DNA from: Planomonospora sp. ID67723
Lineage (GTDB): Bacteria; Actinomycetota; Actinomycetes; Streptosporangiales; Streptosporangiaceae
Assembly (NCBI RefSeq): GCF_015711605.1
Contig: NZ_JABTEZ010000001.1
Coordinates: forward strand, 1,640,001 to 1,704,000
Direction of reading: 5' to 3'
Length of the DNA: 64,000 nt
Under the pieces are notes generated by a model. It saw only the letters and a list, made by a program, of their open reading frames with translations. It had not been told where the DNA came from and did no database searches. Each line of letters starts with the position of its first letter. Positions within the stretch are counted from its first letter, which is position 1. Positions 9,817 through 17,550 of the stretch are shown piece after piece. The position numbers and the translations under genes are program-made.

Positions 9817-11193
9817 GTGTTTCGGTGGAGATCTGGACTCCGTGGGACGGTCGCGGCTTCCGTCATGGGTGTGACGGTCGGCTCCCTGGTCGTCCTGTCC
9901 AGCTCCCAGAGCCTGGCGGAGACCGACAACTACATCTCGGATTTCTTCTGCTCCGCAGAAGACCCTCCTGGCAATAATCCCACCAGTCAGATGGTTCCGG
10001 CGGGCGCCAAGGTCCCGGTCACGGTCTCGATTCCGAAGACGGTCCCGATCGGCCAGCCGCTTGAGCTCAAATGGACCTTGGGGGATTCCCCTTTCAAAGC
10101 CCCAGGTGATTTCGAGCCCAAGGCCAAGGTCATCGCCAGAGGCAGCGCCGGGATATCCGACTACTGGAGCGGCGTGGGGACACTTGACTCCATGGGCGAG
10201 CTCGTCGTGGACAAGGCGCTGCAGAACGGCAAAAGCCTGGCCCTTCCCGCTCTGACGCCGGGCTCGTACATCGTCGGCAAGGAAGGCGAGATCAAGGTAA
10301 CACCCAGGAGTCTCACGGTTCAGTTCGTCCCGCCGGAGCTCGTTTCCGTGGTCAACGACAGCGTTGTGGGGACTGGGGATCAACAGATCGATTACCAGAA
10401 TGACGGCTGGGGTCATAGCGTTGATCGTAAGGTCGACGATATCGAAAAAGATGTTCACCACAGCACTTCTGGCAATGCCGAGGTTAGCTTCCAGTTCACG
10501 GGAACGGGCGTCGAGTACATCACCGAGCGCGACGACGATATGGGGAAGGTGGAGGTGGCCATCTACCGGGGTGGCGAGACGACTCCCATCTCCGATCCGA
10601 ACGTGGTGGACGCCTCCAAGGAGGCGGATGAAGTCACTCCGGTTCCCGCGGAAGTGAAGCGGACCAAGCAGACCCTCTGGTCGGTGAACGGGCTGAAGTA
10701 CGGGACGTACAAAGTCGTCCTGAAGAACAAGTCGCCCGACAAGTACATGATCGTTGACGCTTTCCGCGTGCTGCGGGAGCCGAAGCCCGAGCTCTACACC
10801 CACGTGCGCGACTACAACGCGATCTGCAGGCCTTCCAAGACCACAACGGCCACCGTGAAGGTGGAGAAGGCGTCGGCCAGCCCTTCCCCGTCGCCGACCA
10901 CCACGACCCCCACGCCCAAGCCCACCGTCACGGTGACCGCCACCCCCGGCGGGACCGCCACGGCCAAGCCGACCATGACGGTGACCGCGACCGTCACCCC
11001 CACGCGGGCGACGCCCACCACCCCCCAGGTCACCAGAGTCCCCCGGGGCGGCGCGGACACCGGTGTCGGACCTGAGGACGAGCGGTCGGGGATGGGCCTG
11101 GTCGGGCTCGGGTCGGTGATGGTGTTCGGCAGCGCGATGGGCGGTGTGATGCTCAGGCGGCGTCGCGCGGCGCACGCGCGCGGCCGGAGCTAG
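9817..11193 (+). CDS. Secreted cell-surface protein with non-canonical C-terminal sorting signal
   Basis: A 458-residue protein starting at GTG 9817 behind GGGAGT. It has a signal peptide (about 1-35, SVMGVTVGSLVVLSSSQSLAE) and an N-terminal beta-rich domain (about 40-170). Residues about 180-325 resemble the galactose-binding-like sandwich fused to many actinobacterial glycosidases (VSFQFTGTGVEYI, QTLWSVNGLKYGTYKVVL, DAFRVL). Then follow a Pro/Thr/Ser-rich wall-spanning stretch (about 345-410), the motif PRGGADTGVG, a hydrophobic helix and an RRRR tail. This layout is that of a sortase substrate, and a sortase follows 15 bp downstream. By eye the first kilobase is less GC-rich than its neighbours, suggesting transfer or relaxed selection. 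Confidence 0.75.
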   Translation: MFRWRSGLRGTVAASVMGVTVGSLVVLSSSQSLAETDNYISDFFCSAEDPPGNNPTSQMVPAGAKVPVTVSIPKTVPIGQPLELKWTLGDSPFKAPGDFEPKAKVIARGSAGISDYWSGVGTLDSMGELVVDKALQNGKSLALPALTPGSYIVGKEGEIKVTPRSLTVQFVPPELVSVVNDSVVGTGDQQIDYQNDGWGHSVDRKVDDIEKDVHHSTSGNAEVSFQFTGTGVEYITERDDDMGKVEVAIYRGGETTPISDPNVVDASKEADEVTPVPAEVKRTKQTLWSVNGLKYGTYKVVLKNKSPDKYMIVDAFRVLREPKPELYTHVRDYNAICRPSKTTTATVKVEKASASPSPSPTTTTPTPKPTVTVTATPGGTATAKPTMTVTATVTPTRATPTTPQVTRVPRGGADTGVGPEDERSGMGLVGLGSVMVFGSAMGGVMLRRRRAAHARGRS

Positions 11194-11208
11194 CGGGAGC
11201 GTCCGGGG

Positions 11209-12168
11209 ATGTATCCAGGGACTCCGCACGGCGGTGCGCCGGACCCCTACCGGGGGCATCCGGCGTACCAGGGCCGCCCGGGTCCGTACGGACAGCCGGG
11301 CCACCCGGGCCATCCCGGTCAGCCGGGCCACCCGGGTCAGGCCCCTCCGCCCAAGACGAAGCGGGGCGCGCTGCTCCCGGCCCTGCTGGTCGCCGGATCG
11401 CTCGGCGGGGTCGGCGCGATCATGGCCGGGCTGCTCACCTACTTCGCACCGCCCTCCGAGGAGGAGATGTACGGCCCGCCGGTCCCGCAGGCGAACGCCA
11501 CCGCACAGGCGGCCAGTCCGCCGCCGGGCCAGCCCCAGGCCGTGGCCCCGGAGCAGCAGCCCCCGGTCCAGGATCCGGCCCAGAACCCGGTCGCGCAGCC
11601 CGACCAGGTCGGTCCGGGCGGGCTGGACACGCCGCTGACCGCCGCCGCGCCCACCGCGCCGCCCCCGCTGCCCGTCGTGATGCCGCCCGAGCCGCTCAAG
11701 AGCACCGGGGTCGTCCCCCGGAAGCTGGCCATCTCGAAGATCGGCGTGATGACCACGCTGACGCCCCTCGGGGTGGACGCCAGGCAGCGGGTCCAGACGC
11801 CCCCGCTGAGCAAGCCGGGCCTGGCGGGCTGGTACCGGTACGGCCCCATCCCCGGACAGCAGGGCCCCTCGGTCGTGCTCGGCCATGTCAACGCCAACGG
11901 CAGGGCGGCCGTCTTCAGCCGCCTGCGGGAGCTGAGGCGCGGCGACAAGATCAAGGTGTCGCGCTCGGACGGGGCCGTCGTGGAGTTCACCGTCGACGGC
12001 GTCGAGCAGGTCAGCAAGAGCGCCTTCCCGTCCCGGCGGGTCTACGGCAACACCGGCGAGGCCACGCTCCGCCTGATCACCTGCGGTGGCGTCTACAACT
12101 CCAAGACCCGCCACTACACCGACAACATCATCGTCTACGCCACCCTGTCGGCCACCCGCCGCACCTGA
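11209..12168 (+). CDS. Sortase (class E/F-like) paired with upstream surface protein
   Basis: A 319-residue membrane-anchored transpeptidase. A cytoplasmic Pro/Gly/His-rich N-terminus (PGHPGQPGHPGQ repeats, about 1-50) leads to one transmembrane helix (about 56-80), a Pro-rich linker and the sortase beta-barrel (about 170-315). The catalytic His is in VLGHVNANG and the Cys in LITCGG. After the Cys the strand reads TRHYTDNIIVYA, so the residue where I expect the catalytic Arg of class F enzymes (YRDN) is Thr. It presumably anchors the product of 9817-11193 to the wall. ATG 11209 follows a GGGAGCG ribosome site. It is convergent with the EAL gene. Confidence 0.82.
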   Translation: MYPGTPHGGAPDPYRGHPAYQGRPGPYGQPGHPGHPGQPGHPGQAPPPKTKRGALLPALLVAGSLGGVGAIMAGLLTYFAPPSEEEMYGPPVPQANATAQAASPPPGQPQAVAPEQQPPVQDPAQNPVAQPDQVGPGGLDTPLTAAAPTAPPPLPVVMPPEPLKSTGVVPRKLAISKIGVMTTLTPLGVDARQRVQTPPLSKPGLAGWYRYGPIPGQQGPSVVLGHVNANGRAAVFSRLRELRRGDKIKVSRSDGAVVEFTVDGVEQVSKSAFPSRRVYGNTGEATLRLITCGGVYNSKTRHYTDNIIVYATLSATRRT

Positions 12169-12204
12169 CCCCCGCACCCTCAGGTGTAACCGCCGGGGAG
12201 CGCG

Positions 12205-13515
12205 TCAACGGACCGCTGCGACGGTGCTGCCCCATCGGTGGTCGGCCGGTGAACCGGTCCGCCCGGCCGCGGAACCCATCCGCCACAGCAACATCCGGGC
12301 CACCGCATGGACCAGGTCCGGGTCGTGGGTCAGCACGAAGTCCACGCTGTCTCCCGGGCCGGGCCGTACGCAGAGCGCGGCCGTGCCCTGCGGGCCCACC
12401 ACGGCCAGTGCCGTCTCGGCATCGGCCGGCCCGGTCACCGGCACCGCCCGTACCGGATGCGGATCCGCACCGGCCAGAGCGGGGCCGGAGATACCGACGA
12501 AGGCGGCCGTGCCGGCCAGCGACGCGAGGCGGGGCAGCCAGGAGCGGCCGACCACCGGATCCGGGTACGCGCCCAGCACCAGGGAGTACGGGCCGGCGTT
12601 CGATGCCAGAGACAGCAGGTACTCGATCAGCCCGTCGATCGTCCGCTGGTCGCCGGCGCGGCTGCGGTGCCGTGCCGAGGCCACGTTGAACGGGGTGCCG
12701 GACGGCAGGTGCAGCTCCGGACGGGGTGAGCGCAGCCGGGTGGAGTGGTGCACCGGCAGGCCGGAGATCGCGCTGAGCGGAGCGGGCCGCCCGAACAGCC
12801 AGCCCTGACCCCAGCGGGCACCCAGCGCCTGCGCGGTGAGCAGGTCCTCCTCGGTCTCGATGCCCTCGGCCAGGACCACCGCCCCGCACCGTTCGGCGTG
12901 CGCGCTGACCATCGCGGCGGTCTCGACGGTGTGCCGCGCGTGCGGGTTGCGCAGCAGGTGCATGTCGAGCTTGACCACCTCCGGCTCGACCAGGGGGAGG
13001 AAGGCCAGTGAGAGAGGGTCGGCCCCGACGTCGTCCAGGGCGAGCGCGCCGCCGGTCTGGTGCACCTGGCTGGCGATGGCCAGCAACGCCGCCGGATGCG
13101 ACGCCAGCGCCCGCTCGGTGAACTCCAGCACGGTCCGGTACGGCCGCTCCGAATTGATCACATCCACCAGTTCGGGGGTGAACGGATGGCTCAGCGCGGC
13201 CGGTTCGGCGTTGATGAAGAGCAGCGGTGGCGCCCCGTCCGGCGCGTCACGGGCGATCTCCATCGCCCGTGTGGCGCAGAGCTGGTCGAGCAGCGGCAGC
13301 AGCCCGGCCCGGGTGGCCGCCGTGAACAGGGCGTCCGGGAACTCGACCGGCGAGCCGGCCGGGCCGCGCGCCAGCGCCTCGGCGCCCACCACGGTTCTCG
13401 TGGCAAGGTCGATGATCGGCTGGTACAGCGGGAAAACGGCGTGCTCGGCGAGCACACGCGGGATGAGCGCGTCCGGCTCGTCGTACGGGTTCCAACCGCT
13501 CCGTGTCGGTTCCAT
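12205..13515 (-). CDS. EAL-domain protein with C-terminal sensory-like domain
   Basis: A 436-residue cytoplasmic protein. The EAL domain (about 20-250) shows VVGAEALARG (the EAL signature), LFINAEP, LEFTER, ALDDVGADPLSLA, VVKLDM and VLAEGIETEEDL, ending in GQGWLFGRP. Most metal and c-di-GMP ligands are kept, but the usual DDFGTGYSSL is altered to DDVGADPLSL, so phosphodiesterase activity is uncertain. Residues about 255-436 resemble the DICT-type sensory domain; that call is tentative. The ATG at 13515 has GGAG five bases upstream; in-frame ATGs at 13563 and nearby lack a ribosome site. It is divergent from the phospholipase-like gene. Confidence 0.78.
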   Translation of the reverse strand: MEPTRSGWNPYDEPDALIPRVLAEHAVFPLYQPIIDLATRTVVGAEALARGPAGSPVEFPDALFTAATRAGLLPLLDQLCATRAMEIARDAPDGAPPLLFINAEPAALSHPFTPELVDVINSERPYRTVLEFTERALASHPAALLAIASQVHQTGGALALDDVGADPLSLAFLPLVEPEVVKLDMHLLRNPHARHTVETAAMVSAHAERCGAVVLAEGIETEEDLLTAQALGARWGQGWLFGRPAPLSAISGLPVHHSTRLRSPRPELHLPSGTPFNVASARHRSRAGDQRTIDGLIEYLLSLASNAGPYSLVLGAYPDPVVGRSWLPRLASLAGTAAFVGISGPALAGADPHPVRAVPVTGPADAETALAVVGPQGTAALCVRPGPGDSVDFVLTHDPDLVHAVARMLLWRMGSAAGRTGSPADHRWGSTVAAVR

Positions 13516-13659
13516 GCCGCTCCAATCCAGCGAATGACGTCTGCCCATCGGCGCTACGTCCATCGGCGCCGTGCGGCCGGAGGTGAGGGTTCCTCTCCGA
13601 CGCCTGTGCCGGGCGGTCCTTGCCGGCATGACCGTACGGCGGGCGGGTAGCCGGAACGG

Positions 13660-15216
13660 GTGAGATTCGACGACTGGTTCCTCACCGCCGAGGAGCGGGA
13701 CAATCCGGCTACCAAGCTCCACGCCTGGACGACCGGGAACCTCGTGCGCCCGCTCATCCACGGCGCCGCCTACTACGCCGAGCTGAAGGCCCGCGTGGAC
13801 CGCCTCGGCAAGAACGACCTGCTGCTGTTCGCCGACTGGCGCGGAGACCCCGACGAGCTGCTCACCGAGGACGGTCCGGGGGTCGCGCAGGTGATGGCGC
13901 AGGCGGCGGCCAGAGGGGCCCTGGTCAGGGGGCTGATCTGGCGCTCGCACCTCGACTGGCTGCGGTTCTCCTCCGAGGAGAACCGGCACCTCGGCGAGGA
14001 CGTCGAGGCCGCCGGCGGCCAGTGCCTGCTCGACACCCGGGTACGGCCGGGCGGGTCGCACCACCAGAAGTTCGTCATCCTGCGCCACGACGAGGACTCC
14101 GCCGAGGACGTGGCCTTCGTCGGGGGCATCGACCTGTGCCACAGCCGCCGCGACGACGCCGAGCACCGGGGGGATGGGCAGACCGTGGCCATGCCGCGGG
14201 CGTACGGCGACCGGCCGCCCTGGCACGACGTCCAGGTGATGATCCAGGGCCCGGCCGTGGGCGAGGTGGAGAAGGTCTTCTGCGAGCGCTGGCAGGACCC
14301 CGCCCCCGAGACCCGCCATCCGATCAAACGGCTCCGCGACCACTTCGCGCGGATGGACGACGAGCCGCCGCTGCCCGACCCGGGGCCGCCTCCCGAGCCC
14401 GTGGGGACGCACGCCGTACAGCTCCTGCGGACCTACCCGCACCGGCGCAGCGCCTACCCGTTCGCGCCGCAGGGGGAGCGGAGCGTGGCCAGGGCCTACC
14501 ACAAGGTGCTGCGGGCGGCGCGCTCGCTGGTCTACCTGGAGGACCAGTACCTGTGGTCCACCGAGGTGATCGAGCCCTTCGCCGGGGCGCTGGAGCGGGA
14601 GCCGGAGCTCCGCATGATCATCGTTGTCCCGCGCCACCCCGACCAGGACGGCTGGCTCGCCGGGCCCGCCAGCCTGATCGGCAGGGCCGACGCGCTGGCC
14701 AGGCTGCAGGAGGCGGGCGGGGACCGGATCGCGGTCTACGACCTGGAGAACCACGCGGGCACGCCGGTGTACGTGCACGCCAAGGTGTGCGTGGTCGACG
14801 ACGTGTGGGCGTCGGTCGGCTCGGACAACGTCAACCTGCGGTCGTGGACCTACGACTCGGAGCTGAGCTGCGCGGTGATCGACGAGGAGCCCGACCCGCG
14901 CCCGCCGGCCGGAGCCCGCAGGTTCGCCCGGGAACTGCGCCTCGACCTGGCCGCCGAGCACCTGGACCGAGACCCCGGCGACGTGGACGACCTGTGCGAC
15001 CCCGTGGTCACCTTCGACGCGTTCGCCGAGTCGGCGGAGCGCCTGGAGAGGTGGCACCGCGACGGCTGCCGGGGGCCGCGGCCGCCGGGACGGCTGCGCC
15101 CGCACGCGCCGCCGAGGCTGGGCCGCCTGCGCAGGGTGCTGGCCGCGCCGCTGTACCGGATCGCGGTGGATCCCGACGGCCGCCCGCCCGCCCTGCGCCG
15201 CTCGAAGAACTTCTGA
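13660..15216 (+). CDS. Phospholipase D-like (HKD) family protein
   Basis: A 518-residue protein with two HKD-type motifs. The first is GGSHHQKFVILRH (about 127-139) and the second VHAKVCVVDD with GSDNVNLRSW (about 370-395). The second is complete (HxKxxxxD); in the first the acidic position is Arg. GGIDLCHSRR after motif 1 is typical of long bacterial and plant-like PLDs. The family cleaves or transfers phosphodiesters such as phosphatidylcholine or cardiolipin. No signal peptide is seen, so it is probably cytoplasmic or membrane-associated. The start is GTG 13660 behind GGAACG. Confidence 0.83.
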   Translation: MRFDDWFLTAEERDNPATKLHAWTTGNLVRPLIHGAAYYAELKARVDRLGKNDLLLFADWRGDPDELLTEDGPGVAQVMAQAAARGALVRGLIWRSHLDWLRFSSEENRHLGEDVEAAGGQCLLDTRVRPGGSHHQKFVILRHDEDSAEDVAFVGGIDLCHSRRDDAEHRGDGQTVAMPRAYGDRPPWHDVQVMIQGPAVGEVEKVFCERWQDPAPETRHPIKRLRDHFARMDDEPPLPDPGPPPEPVGTHAVQLLRTYPHRRSAYPFAPQGERSVARAYHKVLRAARSLVYLEDQYLWSTEVIEPFAGALEREPELRMIIVVPRHPDQDGWLAGPASLIGRADALARLQEAGGDRIAVYDLENHAGTPVYVHAKVCVVDDVWASVGSDNVNLRSWTYDSELSCAVIDEEPDPRPPAGARRFARELRLDLAAEHLDRDPGDVDDLCDPVVTFDAFAESAERLERWHRDGCRGPRPPGRLRPHAPPRLGRLRRVLAAPLYRIAVDPDGRPPALRRSKNF

Positions 15217-15262
15217 CACCGGCGCCCGTTCCCGCCGGCCGGCGGTCTCCGGGGCCAGGCGG

Positions 15263-16888
15263 TCACGCCTGTACGGGCTCCGGGAGCTTCGCCGAGGCGC
15301 CGGTGCGGGTCTCGACGCCGAAGAAGACGACCGCGACGACGGCCAGGACCAGCGGGACCGCGCCGAGGAGCGCGGTGGCGCCGATCGAGGGGACGGTGAG
15401 CCCGGCGACCAGGACCGCGGTGACCGCGACGCCGCCGAACTTGCCGACGCCCGCCGACAGGCCCGAGCCCCGGGAGCGGATCCGCGTCGGGTAGACCTCC
15501 GAGCTGTAGGCCGCCAGCACCGCGGCGATCGTGGCGGTGCCGACGATCGGCCCGGCGAGCAGCACGTACAGCCAGGTGCCGTCCTGCGCCAGCGTCTCAC
15601 CGGCCACGGAGAAGGCGAGCAGAGCCGCTCCCACCAGGGCGGTCAGCACGATGATGGTCTTCTTCGCGCTCCACAGCCCGTACATCGCGGCGGCGACGAA
15701 GACCAGCGGCAGGCCCAGCAGGGCCGAGTCCCGCAGGGCCCGGTCGGCCGCTTGCTGGGCGAGGCCCAGCTTCTGCAGGTTGGACGGGATCCAGAGCTGG
15801 AAGCCGTAGGTGACCAGGCCGATGCTCAGGCCCAGGATCACCACCGCGAGGCTGAGGCCGGCGAACGGCCTGCGGAACAGCGGGCCGTAACCGCCGCTGT
15901 CGCCGGCGCCGGCGTGGGCGTCCTCCTCGGCGGGCACCTGCTCGATCTCGGCGTCGGCCGCCTCGGCGGAGCCGTACCGGACCATGATGGCCCGCGCCTC
16001 GGCCTCGCGGCCGTGGGCCAGCAGGAAGCGGGGCGACTCGGGGATCCAGCGGTTCAGCAGGATGAGGAGCACGCCGGTGGGCATGCCCAGCAGCCACAGC
16101 GCCCGCCACGAGTAGAGCGGGATGAGCTCCGACGACAGCCAGCTCGTCAGGACGTACGCCAGGGCCAGGTTGCCGCCGATGAGGACCATGACCCAGCCCC
16201 GGTGGCGGCCGGGGATCGTCTCGGCCAGCAGCGAGAAGGTGATGGGCAGCATGCCGCCGGCGGCGAGCCCCATCATCATGCACATCGCCAGGTTCCAGCC
16301 GAAGGACGGCATCGCGCCGCAGACCGCGGTGGTCACGAACATCACTCCGGCCAGGAGGATGGCCGACCGGCGGCCGATGCGGTCGCCCAGCCACCCCCAC
16401 AGGAACGATCCAAGAACCGTGCCGGTGAGCCCGAACAGCGGCAGGAGGGCGACGGGCAGGTCGCCGTCCGGGTTGAGGACCGACTTGAGGCCGTACTCCT
16501 TGCCCATGCCGGGGGCGACGAACGCCAGCGTGATCGGCTTCATCGCGTCGATGGTGACGGCGGCCGTCATCACGAGGATCAGCCCCAGGTGCGCGGGGCG
16601 CAGCCTGGCGTCGTCCTTGACGCGGATGCGCCGCTCACCCGCCTGCCTGGCGGCCTTCAGGTCACGCGGGACCAGCCCGTACGCGGTCACCGCCAGCCCG
16701 ACGACGATCAGGCCCATGCCGACCATCATCGGCATGTCCATCGGCATGCCCGCCATGTGGTATCCCATGTCCGCGGCGTGCAGGTACATCGGCAGGTGCA
16801 GGGCCACTCCCGCCACACAGGCGAGGAATCCGGTCCAGAAAGCGAGCGGATGGGCGAAGTCGATGCCGCCCACGGGCCGTGTGCTCAT
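15263..16888 (-). CDS. MFS transporter with extra N-terminal Met-rich membrane module
   Basis: A 541-residue permease from ATG 16888 (GAGGGAA upstream; the frame is open to 16993). The core resembles the sugar/phosphate:H+ symporter branch of MFS, with GDRIGRRSAILL, a long central loop with PESPRFLL, and AETIPGRHRGW. Before the core, residues about 10-70 form two additional helices separated by ADMGYHMAGMPMDMPMMVGMG, very rich in Met with two nearby His. This is unusual for MFS and may bind a soft metal. The substrate is unknown. It lies upstream of, and may be cotranscribed with, nothing obvious; the next gene downstream is convergent. Confidence 0.75.
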   Translation of the reverse strand: MSTRPVGGIDFAHPLAFWTGFLACVAGVALHLPMYLHAADMGYHMAGMPMDMPMMVGMGLIVVGLAVTAYGLVPRDLKAARQAGERRIRVKDDARLRPAHLGLILVMTAAVTIDAMKPITLAFVAPGMGKEYGLKSVLNPDGDLPVALLPLFGLTGTVLGSFLWGWLGDRIGRRSAILLAGVMFVTTAVCGAMPSFGWNLAMCMMMGLAAGGMLPITFSLLAETIPGRHRGWVMVLIGGNLALAYVLTSWLSSELIPLYSWRALWLLGMPTGVLLILLNRWIPESPRFLLAHGREAEARAIMVRYGSAEAADAEIEQVPAEEDAHAGAGDSGGYGPLFRRPFAGLSLAVVILGLSIGLVTYGFQLWIPSNLQKLGLAQQAADRALRDSALLGLPLVFVAAAMYGLWSAKKTIIVLTALVGAALLAFSVAGETLAQDGTWLYVLLAGPIVGTATIAAVLAAYSSEVYPTRIRSRGSGLSAGVGKFGGVAVTAVLVAGLTVPSIGATALLGAVPLVLAVVAVVFFGVETRTGASAKLPEPVQA

Positions 16889-17046
16889 GAGTTCCCTCGG
16901 GATCGCGGTCGTCAGGGGGTTGCGGACATCCGCAGATGAGGACTCAGTATGACCCTTACTGCGGGATGCCTGTGGATTTGATGCGTGTTGCACCGTTTTG
17001 GTTCGTCACACAGCTCACCATCCGCCACTTGCGACTCGCTTGAGCC

Positions 17047-17487
17047 TCAGACGACCCGCCCGCCGCGCAGCCGCCACTGCACGAAGAACACCCGTATCGG
17101 GCCGTTGACGAACAGCCACTGGCCGATCCAGACGAACCCGAACATGACCGCGAACGTGGAGAAGGCGACCGGACCGGGGACGCCGGGGATCATGCCGAGG
17201 TCCAGCAGGACCCAGACGAGCAGGCCCTCGGGGACGATCGTGAGCAGCCCGAAGATCGTCGGCCAGTCCTTGTCCCAGCGGAACTGCATGAGCAGGTGGT
17301 AGACGAGCTCCCAGCCCAGGCCCAGTACGGCGACCGCGAGGAGGATGAGGTACGCGGTGGCGTACGTCCGGGCCGGGGAGCCGGTGGTGCCCGGCAGCAC
17401 CGGGACGACCAGCGCCGTCAGGACCACGCCGACGGTGGCGAGCAGGAAGATCCGGGTCTGGAGACGGCCGGCGAGGGTGGGAATCAC
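17047..17487 (-). CDS. Four-helix integral membrane protein of unknown function
   Basis: A 146-residue protein with about four hydrophobic helices (residues 12-30, 42-63, 77-95 and 108-128). Conserved-looking aromatic and charged residues lie between them (GWELVYHLLMQFRWDKDWPTIFG). I do not recognise the family. It lies 63 bp downstream of the FAD-dependent protein on the same strand, so the two may form an operon. Confidence 0.65.
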   Translation of the reverse strand: MIPTLAGRLQTRIFLLATVGVVLTALVVPVLPGTTGSPARTYATAYLILLAVAVLGLGWELVYHLLMQFRWDKDWPTIFGLLTIVPEGLLVWVLLDLGMIPGVPGPVAFSTFAVMFGFVWIGQWLFVNGPIRVFFVQWRLRGGRVV

Positions 17488-17550
17488 GGCTGACGCTCCT
17501 CGGAGCAGGCGGGTCGGATCGGGAGGGCAGGACGGACCGGGCGAGAGGGG

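Noticed and set aside
13516-15600. N-terminal extension of the EAL frame across the phospholipase-like gene (1131-residue open frame)
   Set aside because: Only the C-terminal 436 residues have domain character; the rest is antisense to the HKD protein and lacks a start with a ribosome site.
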